This document shows positions 24,252 to 31,938 of a DNA stretch of 64,000 nucleotides, in pieces. Position numbers and translations under genes: made by a program. A model generated the notes under the pieces. It was not told the origin of the DNA, did not search any database, and saw only the letters and a list, made by a program, of their open reading frames with translations. Source of the DNA: Aeromicrobium chenweiae (GTDB lineage: Bacteria > Actinomycetota > Actinomycetes > Propionibacteriales > Nocardioidaceae); assembly GCF_003065605.1 (NCBI RefSeq), contig NZ_CP026952.1:1302001-1366000 (forward strand). The letters are read 5' to 3'. Each line of letters opens with the position of its first letter. Position 1 is the stretch's first letter.

Positions 24252-25073
24252 CTACTCGGCGATGAAGGCGAGGATGTCGCCGTCGAGCGACTTCTGGTAG
24301 TCGCCGTAGATGCCGTGCGGGGCACCCGGGTAGACGACCAGGCGGCCGTCCTTGACCAGGTCGATCGACTTCTGCGCGGCGGCGGCTATCGGGACGATCT
24401 GGTCGTCGTCGCCCTGCGCGATCATGATCGGCACGTTCAACGCCTTGAGGTCCTCGGTGAAGTCGGTCTCGGAGAACGCCTTGACGCAGTCGAAGGCGGC
24501 CGCGAGGTTCACGAGCATTCCTTGGCGCCAAAAGTCGTCCTTCGCGCCCTGCGAGACCTTCGCGCCGTCGCGGTTGGCGCCGAAGAACGGGTCCGACAGC
24601 TCCTTGTAGAACTGCGAGCGGTCGTTCAGGACGCCGTCGCGGATCGCGTTGAACGCCTCGATCGGGGTCCCCTCGGGGTTGGCGTCCGACTTCACCATGA
24701 TCGGCGGTACGGCGCCGGCGGTGATGATCTTGGCGACCCGGTCGCCGCCGTACTGGGCGGCGTAGCGGACGACCTCGCCGCCGCCGGTCGAGTGACCGAT
24801 GAGCACGAGGTCCCGCAGGTCGAGCGCCTCCACGAGCTGCGCGAGATCGCTGGCGTACGTGTCCATGTCGTTGCCCTCGTACGTCTTGGAGGACCGTCCG
24901 TGCCCGCGGCGGTCGTGGGCGATGGCCCGGTAGCCGGCATCGGCGAGGAGCTTGAGCTCGACCTGCCAGGCGTCGGACGACAACGGCCAGCCGTGGCTCA
25001 GCAGGACGGGCTGACCCGCGCCCTGCTCGGTGTAGTAGATCTCGGTCCCGTCGGTGGTGGTGATGTACGGCAT
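24252..25073 (-). CDS. Alpha/beta hydrolase, non-heme chloroperoxidase type
   Basis: A 273-residue hydrolase matching cofactor-free haloperoxidases/perhydrolases. LLSHGWPLSSDAW forms the oxyanion region, GHSTGGGEVVRY contains the nucleophile serine near residue 96, QGDDDQIVP the acid, and GAPHGIY the histidine. Such enzymes are usually esterases in vivo. It lies upstream of the MFS exporter on the same strand, so both may form one transcript. Confidence 0.9.
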   Translation of the reverse strand: MPYITTTDGTEIYYTEQGAGQPVLLSHGWPLSSDAWQVELKLLADAGYRAIAHDRRGHGRSSKTYEGNDMDTYASDLAQLVEALDLRDLVLIGHSTGGGEVVRYAAQYGGDRVAKIITAGAVPPIMVKSDANPEGTPIEAFNAIRDGVLNDRSQFYKELSDPFFGANRDGAKVSQGAKDDFWRQGMLVNLAAAFDCVKAFSETDFTEDLKALNVPIMIAQGDDDQIVPIAAAAQKSIDLVKDGRLVVYPGAPHGIYGDYQKSLDGDILAFIAE

Positions 25074-25207
25074 GGTGACTCCTCAGGTGGTGTGTCGGGG
25101 TGTGACACCCACACTTGTCGCCTGCCGGCCGTGTGTCGACGCTGCTGGCGGTCAATCCGAGGGGTCGGTGGCCGGTGGGTCGCGTTACCGGCTAGCCGGG
25201 TGGTCCG

Positions 25208-27073
25208 TCAGGTCCGCGGGCTGTAGGGGATGCGGATCGTCAGGGTCGTGCCGACCTCTGGCGGGCTCGAGATGGTCAGGGTCCCGCCCACGACGTCGAT
25301 GCGGTCCTGCAGGCCGAGGAGCCCGGACCCCCCACCTGGACGCGCGCCCCCGATGCCGTCGTCGCGCACGTCCAGCTCCAGGACGTCCTCGTGCGTCACG
25401 GCCGAGATCGTCACCTCCGTGGCGTGGGCGTACTTCGCAGCGTTCGTGAGCGCCTCGGTGACCGCGTAGTACGCGGCGACCTCGACCGGGTCGGGCAGGC
25501 GGGCGGGGATGCTGATGGTCAGCGAGACCGGGACGGGGGACCGGCGGGCGAGTGTCTTCAGCGCGGCCGCCAGACCACCGCGCGAGAGGATCGCCGGATG
25601 GATGCCGCGGGACAGCTCCTGCAGGTCGGCGTGGATCTGCGAGAGGGCGTCGACGCTGCGGTCGAGCCGCGTCCGCAGCTCGGTGAGGTCCGCCGGCACG
25701 GCCGCCTGGGTCGCGCGCAGGTCCAGCCCGAGGGAGACGATGCGCTGCTGCGCCCCGTCGTGCAGGTCCCGCTCGATCGTCCGGCGTGCCTGGTCGGCAG
25801 CGGCGACGACGCGGGCGCGCGACTCCGTGAGCTGGGCCCGCGTCACGCTGTTGTGGACGGCGGTCGCGACGAGCTCGGCGAAGTCGGTCAACCGGGCCTG
25901 CAGGTCGGGAGCCGGGGACGCGTGCGTGACACCCACGACGACGGTGCCCCAGACCCGTTCCTCGATCGTGATCGGCACCCCCATGCCCAGGAGGAAACCG
26001 CGGTTCCTCAGCCGCCGGGGGACCGGTCCGGTGGCGGTCCGGTAGTCGACGACGGCTGGGGCCCCGGTGTCGCGGACGAGGGTGCAGACGTTGTGGCCCC
26101 CGAAGGCGATGCGTTCGCCCGGCACGAGGAGTCGGCCGTCGTGGGCGATGTCGTCACGGACGGCCAGGACCGTGTACTGCTGGTCGTCGCTGTCGAACGC
26201 GACGACCGCGACGTGCTCGGCGCCGATGCCGTCGGCGATCTCGGTGGCGACGGCGTCGTACAGGTCGCCCAGGTCCACCCGGAGCGCCACCAGCGTGGCG
26301 ATGCGACGCAGGGCGGCCTGCTGCCGGGCCAGGGTGACGCTCTGCTGGTGGAGGGTCTCGCGATCGCGGGCAGCGGCCAGCAACGCCTCCAGCGCCGGGA
26401 CCACGCGACGGATGCGTCGTGAGTCCGTCGAGCTGAGCTCCCGCGGGACCAGCAGGGAGCCAACGGGCGTCTCGCCGTCGCGCAGCACGATGAGTCGCTG
26501 GCCCGGGCTGGCGGTGGCCTCCGCCGGGCCCAGCACCGCGTGCGGCGCGGGCAGCTCGAGCACCCTGGAGAGCCTGGCGCTCGCGGAGGCGAGCATCTGT
26601 GACGAGCTCGCCTCGCGGAGCATCGTCCGGGCCAGGACCGCCAGCAGGTCTGCCTCCCGCCGACGTTGCTCCGACTCCGCCGCGCGAAGGCGCGACTGGC
26701 CGACCAGCACGTTGGTCAGCAGGGCCAGCAGCGTGAAGACCATGACCGCGGGGACGAGACTGTCGCTGTTCTCCAGGACGTGGACGTACGCATAGGCGAT
26801 GGCACTGGCGACAGAGGTCGCGACGGCGAGGCCGAAGTCCCAGCCCGCCGAGATCACGAGGACGCCAAGGAGGAACAGCGCGCCGAACTGGCTGTCGGGT
26901 GCGACGCGGGTGAGCAGGTGGACGATGAGGATCTCGAGAGCGATCAGCGCGATCGCCGTGGCCACGCCCCAGGTCAACGGTGGCGTGGTGGGTCGCAGGA
27001 TCGCGGCGACCAAACGGTCGCGCCGCCCTGGGCGGTCGTTCTCGGCCACCTCGTCGGGGTTCAGCGCCGCCAT
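25208..27073 (-). CDS. Sensor histidine kinase with DUF4118-like and GAF domains (NarL/DegS type)
   Basis: A 621-residue kinase. Four membrane helices lie in residues 30-120 and resemble the KdpD/DUF4118 sensor region. Two GAF-like stretches follow, the second near residues 270-410. The dimerisation box is ERDLHDGAQQR, with the phospho-acceptor His, and the ATPase shows NAAKYAHA, DDGIGG and GSGLLGL. ATG at 27073 is chosen because the upstream frame is compositionally shadow-like. A receiver-only gene is divergent 84 bases away; no response regulator is in its own operon. Confidence 0.88.
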   Translation of the reverse strand: MAALNPDEVAENDRPGRRDRLVAAILRPTTPPLTWGVATAIALIALEILIVHLLTRVAPDSQFGALFLLGVLVISAGWDFGLAVATSVASAIAYAYVHVLENSDSLVPAVMVFTLLALLTNVLVGQSRLRAAESEQRRREADLLAVLARTMLREASSSQMLASASARLSRVLELPAPHAVLGPAEATASPGQRLIVLRDGETPVGSLLVPRELSSTDSRRIRRVVPALEALLAAARDRETLHQQSVTLARQQAALRRIATLVALRVDLGDLYDAVATEIADGIGAEHVAVVAFDSDDQQYTVLAVRDDIAHDGRLLVPGERIAFGGHNVCTLVRDTGAPAVVDYRTATGPVPRRLRNRGFLLGMGVPITIEERVWGTVVVGVTHASPAPDLQARLTDFAELVATAVHNSVTRAQLTESRARVVAAADQARRTIERDLHDGAQQRIVSLGLDLRATQAAVPADLTELRTRLDRSVDALSQIHADLQELSRGIHPAILSRGGLAAALKTLARRSPVPVSLTISIPARLPDPVEVAAYYAVTEALTNAAKYAHATEVTISAVTHEDVLELDVRDDGIGGARPGGGSGLLGLQDRIDVVGGTLTISSPPEVGTTLTIRIPYSPRT

Positions 27074-27157
27074 GGTGTGCCCCGTTCGTCGCCGGATCGC
27101 ACGGAAGGTGCCGCTAGCGGGAATGTCTCGGCGCTCGCCATCTGCGAACCTGAAGCA

Positions 27158-27544
27158 ATGACCTTGACCGAGCACCGGTGCCTCATCGTGGACGACAGCC
27201 CCACGTTCTGCGCGGCACTGCGCGACATGCTGGAGGCCGCCGGCATGACGGTGGTGGCGACGGCGTCGACGCTCGACACGGCCGTCGAGGCGGCCGCCGC
27301 GCACGAGCCGGACGTGATCCTGGTCGACATCGATCTCGGCGGTGAGAGCGGCTTCGACGTCGTCGAGGCCCTGCACGACCTGCATCCGGCGCGACCGCCC
27401 GCCGTCCTCCTGATCTCCACGCACGACCGCGACGACTTCGCCGAGATGGTCGAGGCGAGCTCGGCCATGGGCTTCCTCCAGAAGTTCGAGATCTCCGCGG
27501 AGCTCATCGCGCAGACCGTCGCCCGCGGTCGCCAGTGCGCGTGA
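27158..27544 (+). CDS. Stand-alone response-regulator receiver domain
   Basis: A 128-residue receiver with no output domain. Acid pocket CLIVDDSPTF, phospho-acceptor Asp in VILVDIDLGG, conserved Ser/Thr in LLISTHD and Lys in FLQKFE. Divergent from the histidine kinase and convergent with the LuxR-type regulator, ending 12 bases from it. Probably a phosphate sink or an intermediate in signalling; DNA binding is not expected. Confidence 0.88.
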   Translation: MTLTEHRCLIVDDSPTFCAALRDMLEAAGMTVVATASTLDTAVEAAAAHEPDVILVDIDLGGESGFDVVEALHDLHPARPPAVLLISTHDRDDFAEMVEASSAMGFLQKFEISAELIAQTVARGRQCA

Positions 27545-27556
27545 GTCATCGGGTGC

Positions 27557-28228
27557 TCAGCTCGTGGCGTCGAGGTACGTGATCACGGCCCGGACACGGC
27601 GATGGTCGTCGGGGGTCTCGGCCAGGTCCAGCTTGGACAGGATGTTCCGCACGTGCTTCTCGACGGTGCCCTCGGTGATCCACAGCCGGCGGCCGATGCC
27701 GGCGTTCGACAGTCCCTCGGTCATCAGGATCAGCACCTCCCGCTCGCGCGCGCTCAGCGCCTCCAGGGGATCGGTGCGGCGTCGCGCCGACACCAGCTCC
27801 TGGATGAGGGCCGGGTCGATGATCGACGCGCCCTCGGCGACCCGCGAGACCGTGTCGACGAACTCCGCGACATCGGTGACCCGGCTCTTGAGCAGGTAGC
27901 CGATCCCGCGGCCCCCGTCGAGCAGCTCCAACGCGTGCTCGACCTCGACGTGGGCCGAGAGCAGCAGCATCGCGACGTCCGGGAGCTCGCGCCGGATCTG
28001 CAGCGCCGCGTCGAGGCCCTCGGCCGAGTGGGTGGGCGGCATCCGGATGTCGATGATCGCCAGTCGCGGCGGTTCCTTCCGGACCATCGTCATGAGGCTG
28101 TCGGCGTCCCCGGCCTGGCCGATGACGTCGAACCCCGAGCGGGTCAGCAGGCTCGCGAGCCCCTCACGGAGCAGCACGTCGTCGTCGGCCACCACCACCT
28201 GGAGGGGCGCCTCGTCGGTGCCCGTCAC
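27557..28228 (-). CDS. Response regulator, NarL/LuxR type
   Basis: A 223-residue regulator. The receiver domain has ADDD, phospho-acceptor Asp in AIIDIRMPP, and Lys in YLLKSRV. The C-terminal LuxR helix-turn-helix reads LSAREREVLILMTEGLSNAGIGRRL, in two motifs LSAREREVL and NAGIGRRLWITEGTVEKHV. The GTG start overlaps the stop of the pyruvate oxidase-like gene by 4 bases, so it is translated from that message. The probable kinase partner lies 330 bases further on. Confidence 0.9.
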   Translation of the reverse strand: MTGTDEAPLQVVVADDDVLLREGLASLLTRSGFDVIGQAGDADSLMTMVRKEPPRLAIIDIRMPPTHSAEGLDAALQIRRELPDVAMLLLSAHVEVEHALELLDGGRGIGYLLKSRVTDVAEFVDTVSRVAEGASIIDPALIQELVSARRRTDPLEALSAREREVLILMTEGLSNAGIGRRLWITEGTVEKHVRNILSKLDLAETPDDHRRVRAVITYLDATS

Positions 28229-29979
28229 GGCCGCGGCACGTTGCGCAGGTTGGACCGGGCCATCTGCAACGCCTCGCCGACCCCGCCGTTGAGCACGACC
28301 TTGCTCAGGGCCATCGCGAAGCCCCGGACCTGCTCGCCGGTGACCGTCGGCGGGATGGAGAGCGCCATCGGGTCGGTGACGAGCTGCACGAGCGCGGGAC
28401 CGTCGACGGCGAACGCCTCCTCCAGGGCCTGCTTGATCGTGCTGGGGTCCTCGACCCGCCGGGCGTGGATCCCCGCGGCCGCGGCGATCGCGGTGTAGTC
28501 GACCGGTGGGACGTCGACGCCGAAGTCGGGAAGCCCGTCGACCAGCATCTCGGCCTTGACCATCCCGAGCGTGGAGTTGTCGAACAGGACGATCTTCACC
28601 GGCAGTCGGTACATCGCCACGGTCAGCAGCTCCGACAGCAGCATCGAGAGGCCGCCGTCGCCGGAGATCGACACCACCTGGCGGCCCGGATGGGCGACCT
28701 GGGCACCGATCGCGTGGGGCAGCGCATTCGCCATCGACCCGTGGAGCATCGAGGCGATGAAGCGGCGCTTGCCGGTGGGGTTGATGTATCGGGCCGTCCA
28801 CACGTTGCACATGCCGGTGTCGGTCGTGAAGATCGCGTCGTCGTCGGCGACCTCGTCGAGGATCGACGCCGCGTACTCCGGGTGGATCGGCACGAGCGTG
28901 TCGGCCGAGCGCGTGTAGGCGCCGACGACCCGGTGCATCATCTTGTCGTGCTTGGCGAGCCACCTGTCGAGGAAGCGGCGGTCGTCCTTGCGCTTCACGA
29001 GCGGCGAGAGCGCCCGGAGCGTCGCCCCCACGTCGCCGTGGACGGGCACGTCGACGTGCGTGCGACGTCCGATGACGCTGGCGTCCACGTCGACCTGAGC
29101 CGTGGTGACGTCGTCGGGGAGGAACTGCGAGTAGGGGAAGTCGGTGCCGAGCATCACGAGCAGGTCCGCGTCGTGCATCCCGGCGTGGGCGGCGCCGTAG
29201 CCCAGCAGGCCGGTCATGCCCACGTCGTACGGGTTGTCGTACTGGATGAACTCCTTGCCGCGCAGGCTGTGGCCGATGGGCGCCCCGATCTGCTCGGCGA
29301 GGGCGATGACCTCGTCGTGGGCGCCGCGCACCCCGAAGCCGGCGAAGATCGCGACGCGCTCCGCCCGGTTGATCGCCTCGGCCAGGCGCTCGACGGACGC
29401 CTGGTCGGGCACGACCGTCGCCGGGTCGGGCAGCAGCAGCGGGACGTGCCCGCCCGCCGCGGGCAGCTCCGCGATGTCGCCGGGCAGGGTGATGACGGAG
29501 ACGCCGTGGCCGCTGGTCGCCGAGCGGATCGCGCCGCGGAACATCCGGGGCGCCTGCTCCGCGGTGAGGACCAGCTCGTTGAACGCCGAGCACTCACCGA
29601 ACACGCGGTCGGGGTGGGTCTCCTGGAAGTATCCCGAGCCGATCTCGTTGCTGGGGATGTGCGAGGCGATCGCCACGACCGGGGCCCCGGAGCGGTGCGC
29701 GTCGTAGAGCCCGTTGATCAGGTGCAGGTTGCCCGGTCCGCACGATCCCGCACAGACGGCGAGCTCCCCGGTCAGCTGGGCGTCGGCCGAGGCGGCGAAC
29801 GCTGCCGCCTCCTCGTGGCGGACGTGGATCCAGTCGATCCCGCCCTTGGCCGATCCGCCCGTGCGACGGACCGCGTCGACGACCGGGTTCAGGCTGTCCC
29901 CGACGATCCCGTAGATCCGCCGGACCCCGGCCTCGACCAGGTAGTCCACCAGCTGTGTGGCGACGGTGCTGGAGCTCAT
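28225..29979 (-). CDS. Thiamine-diphosphate enzyme, pyruvate oxidase (PoxB-like)
   Basis: A 584-residue ThDP-dependent enzyme. The N-terminal domain begins VATQLVDYLVEAGVRRIYGIVGDSLN, with catalytic Glu in VRHEEAAAF. The ThDP motif is GDGGLSMLLSELLT followed by DNSTLGM. Layout and length match pyruvate dehydrogenase (quinone) PoxB, which converts pyruvate to acetate and CO2, rather than acetolactate synthase. The coupled NarL-type regulator suggests the operon is signal-controlled. FAD binding cannot be confirmed by eye. Confidence 0.85.
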   Translation of the reverse strand: MSSSTVATQLVDYLVEAGVRRIYGIVGDSLNPVVDAVRRTGGSAKGGIDWIHVRHEEAAAFAASADAQLTGELAVCAGSCGPGNLHLINGLYDAHRSGAPVVAIASHIPSNEIGSGYFQETHPDRVFGECSAFNELVLTAEQAPRMFRGAIRSATSGHGVSVITLPGDIAELPAAGGHVPLLLPDPATVVPDQASVERLAEAINRAERVAIFAGFGVRGAHDEVIALAEQIGAPIGHSLRGKEFIQYDNPYDVGMTGLLGYGAAHAGMHDADLLVMLGTDFPYSQFLPDDVTTAQVDVDASVIGRRTHVDVPVHGDVGATLRALSPLVKRKDDRRFLDRWLAKHDKMMHRVVGAYTRSADTLVPIHPEYAASILDEVADDDAIFTTDTGMCNVWTARYINPTGKRRFIASMLHGSMANALPHAIGAQVAHPGRQVVSISGDGGLSMLLSELLTVAMYRLPVKIVLFDNSTLGMVKAEMLVDGLPDFGVDVPPVDYTAIAAAAGIHARRVEDPSTIKQALEEAFAVDGPALVQLVTDPMALSIPPTVTGEQVRGFAMALSKVVLNGGVGEALQMARSNLRNVPRP

Positions 29980-30117
29980 CGCTGTGATTCCTTCGTCATG
30001 TCGTCTCCTCCGTGCCGGACCCGAACGTCCGCGCTATCAGTATGGGTCGCTCTGCAAGAGGTCGGCATCTGCACCGCGTGACGGGCAGGTGAGAGAATGG
30101 GAAAGCCACCACAGGCA

Positions 30118-30161
30118 CCCGGACGAGGTGCGCCGTACCCGGCCAGCGACAAGACGGCGCG
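30118..30161 (+). ncRNA. Guanidine-III (ykkC-III) riboswitch
   Basis: Matches the ykkC-III consensus: CCGGACGAGGTGCGCCGT, then ACCCGG, then AAGACGGCGC. The helix CCGG (30119-30122) pairs with CCGG (30139-30142). A 7-bp pseudoknot pairs GCGCCGT (30130-30136) with ACGGCGC (30154-30160). The pseudoknot end abuts GTGGAGG, the ribosome-binding region of sugE, so ligand binding could control translation. The family is known to bind guanidinium and to precede SMR exporters and related genes. Confidence 0.92.
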
Positions 30162-30175
30162 TGGAGGTTTTCGTC

Positions 30176-30490
30176 ATGGCATGGGCCGTTCTGATCGTCT
30201 CGGGTCTCCTCGAGGGTGTGTGGGCCACCGCCCTCGGCCGTTCCGACGGGCTGAGTCGTCTCACCCCCACCGTGGTGTTCGGTGTGGGGCTGGTGCTCAG
30301 CATGGTCGGCCTCGCGGTCGCGATGCGTGACCTGCCGACCGGCACGGCGTACGCGGTGTGGGTCGGGATCGGCGCCACGGTCACCGTCTGCGCCGCGATG
30401 GCGACGGGGCAGGAGACCGTGAGCCTGGTGAAGATCCTGCTGCTCGCCGGCATCGTCACCTGCGTCGTGGGGCTGAAGCTCGCACACTGA
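30176..30490 (+). CDS. sugE: SMR-family guanidinium exporter
   Basis: A 104-residue four-helix small multidrug resistance protein. The membrane glutamate is in VSGLLEGVWATALG near residue 13, and the GTAYAVWVGIGA segment is typical. The SugE/Gdx subgroup exports guanidinium ion, and the guanidine-III riboswitch immediately upstream strongly supports that subgroup over a drug exporter. SMR proteins act as dual-topology dimers. Confidence 0.93.
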   Translation: MAWAVLIVSGLLEGVWATALGRSDGLSRLTPTVVFGVGLVLSMVGLAVAMRDLPTGTAYAVWVGIGATVTVCAAMATGQETVSLVKILLLAGIVTCVVGLKLAH

Positions 30491-30507
30491 GGACGGCTCG
30501 GTCACGG

Positions 30508-30912
30508 TCAGCCCCTTCCGGGCTCACCGCACGCGGCGGCGACGAGCTCGCGGACCTGGCCGAGTCCCGAGACCGTCCGCGCGCCGTCCTCCTCGAGCCG
30601 CGCCACGACGGCCACCCCGTACGCCTCGTGGAGCTCGTCGAACGCCTTGCGCGTGTCACCCTCGACGAGGGCCACGACCCCGAGCCGCGTGCTCTCGGTG
30701 AGCTTGACGACGAAGTCGTCCGTCACCAGCCCGCCGATCCGCTCGACGGTGTCCTTGTCGTCGTCGGAGGAGAAGTCGTGGTCGCAGACGAGGTGCTCGT
30801 CCTGGTACGTCCGGTTGCCCTCGTCCTTGTCCTCGTCCGCCGAGCACGCGGTGAGCAGGACGAGCAGGACCGCACCGGCTGCCAGCCGTCCACGACGCGT
30901 CCACCGGGCCAT
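30508..30912 (-). CDS. Putative lipoprotein
   Basis: A 134-residue secreted protein. The signal peptide is RRGRLAAGAVLLVLLTAC with the lipobox LLTAC, so Cys23 should be lipid-modified. An acidic linker (SADEDKDEGN) and a soluble domain of about 100 residues with two further cysteines follow. No family recognised. Convergent with sugE, 17 bases between stops. Confidence 0.7.
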   Translation of the reverse strand: MARWTRRGRLAAGAVLLVLLTACSADEDKDEGNRTYQDEHLVCDHDFSSDDDKDTVERIGGLVTDDFVVKLTESTRLGVVALVEGDTRKAFDELHEAYGVAVVARLEEDGARTVSGLGQVRELVAAACGEPGRG

Positions 30913-30982
30913 GCCTCACTCTGGCCCACGCTCACGGCGGCGGACAAGGGATCGCGCCGCACACGTCTGACACGATGTCGTC

Positions 30983-31759
30983 ATGGTCGACGAGCCGGGC
31001 GTGGTCGCGCGCCTGCGGGCCGCCGGGAGCGTCTTCGCCGAGGACGAGGCCGCGCTGCTCAGGGACTCCGCCGCGACCTCGCTCGAGCTGGAGTCGATGC
31101 TTCGTCGCCGGGTGGCGGGGGAGCCGATCGAGGTCATCGTGGGCTGGGCCGATTTCTACGGTCACCGGGTGGTCGTGGAACCCGGCGTCTTCGTGCCGCG
31201 GACCCGCACCGGGGTGCTCGTCGACCAGGGGGTCCGCCTGCTCGAGCCCGGTGGCGTCGCGGTCGACCTGTGCTGCGGCTCCGGTGCCGTGGGGCTCGCG
31301 CTGCACCACCGGGTGGACGGGCTGCAGCTGCACGCCTCGGACATCGACCCCGCGGCCGTGCGGTGCGCTCGTCGGAACCTCGAGCCGCTCGGCGGGACGG
31401 TCCATGAGGGCGACCTGTTCGCCGCACTCCCGGGGACGCTCCGCGGAGGCGTCGACCTCGTCGCGGTCAATGCGCCGTACGTGCCCACCGCCGCCATCCC
31501 GACGATGCCACCCGAGGCGCGCGAGCACGAGCCGAGGGTGGCGCTGGACGGGGGAGCGGACGGCGTGGCCCTGCACCGGCGCGTCGCCGCGGACGCCGCC
31601 GGGTGGCTGTCGCCCGGCGGCCACCTCGTGATCGAGACGAGCGGGAGACAGGCCGAGCTGACCGCCCGGGCGATGCGCGACGCGGGTCTCGTCCCGCGGA
31701 TCGTCACCGACCCGGCCGTCGACGGGACCGCGGTCATCGGCCACGCCGCCGCGTCCTGA
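30983..31759 (+). CDS. PrmC/HemK-like methyltransferase with NAPY motif
   Basis: A 258-residue class I SAM-dependent methyltransferase. The SAM motif is VDLCCGSGAVGLAL near residue 92, and the catalytic motif reads VNAPYVPT rather than NPPY. Annotated homologues are called putative protein N5-glutamine methyltransferase. The true PrmC for release factors is expected elsewhere, near prfA, so this is probably a paralogue. The Pro-to-Ala change in the target-binding motif may alter specificity. Confidence 0.82.
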   Translation: MVDEPGVVARLRAAGSVFAEDEAALLRDSAATSLELESMLRRRVAGEPIEVIVGWADFYGHRVVVEPGVFVPRTRTGVLVDQGVRLLEPGGVAVDLCCGSGAVGLALHHRVDGLQLHASDIDPAAVRCARRNLEPLGGTVHEGDLFAALPGTLRGGVDLVAVNAPYVPTAAIPTMPPEAREHEPRVALDGGADGVALHRRVAADAAGWLSPGGHLVIETSGRQAELTARAMRDAGLVPRIVTDPAVDGTAVIGHAAAS

Positions 31760-31776
31760 CGCCCCGCCCCCGGTGC

Positions 31777-31804
31777 CGGTTTCCCAGGAGAACCTGGGAA
31801 ACCG
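31777..31804. terminator. Strong palindrome after the methyltransferase gene
   Basis: CGGTTTCCCAGG-AGAA-CCTGGGAAACCG, perfect 12-bp arms with a 4-base loop, 17 bases after the stop. It ends the methyltransferase message well as a terminator, but the 3' arm ends in ACCG with no T run. A 16-base part recurs inverted at 31879-31894. Confidence 0.6.
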
Positions 31805-31878
31805 TCGCGTGTCCCCGGTCGCGCCAGGGGTGACGTGACGGTTTTCGGGGTGATCTCCGGGCGGTCGAAGTTCCGGGG

Positions 31879-31894
31879 GTTCTCCTGGGAAACT
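31879..31894. repeat. Inverted partial copy of the 31777 palindrome
   Basis: GGTTCTCCTGGGAAAC is the exact reverse complement of 31779-31794. It lies 44 bases upstream of recQ. Together with the palindrome it creates alternative pairings across the 179-base gap, or paired protein-binding sites. Confidence 0.6.
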
Positions 31895-31938
31895 GCGCCG
31901 CCGGGGGCCGTGTCGTAGCCGCCTGACACGATGGCCGA

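Noticed and set aside
22407-25226. 939-residue plus-strand frame across the MFS and hydrolase genes
   Set aside because: Antisense to intact MFS and hydrolase genes, rich in Gly/Arg/Asp/Gln without structure. Treated as a shadow.
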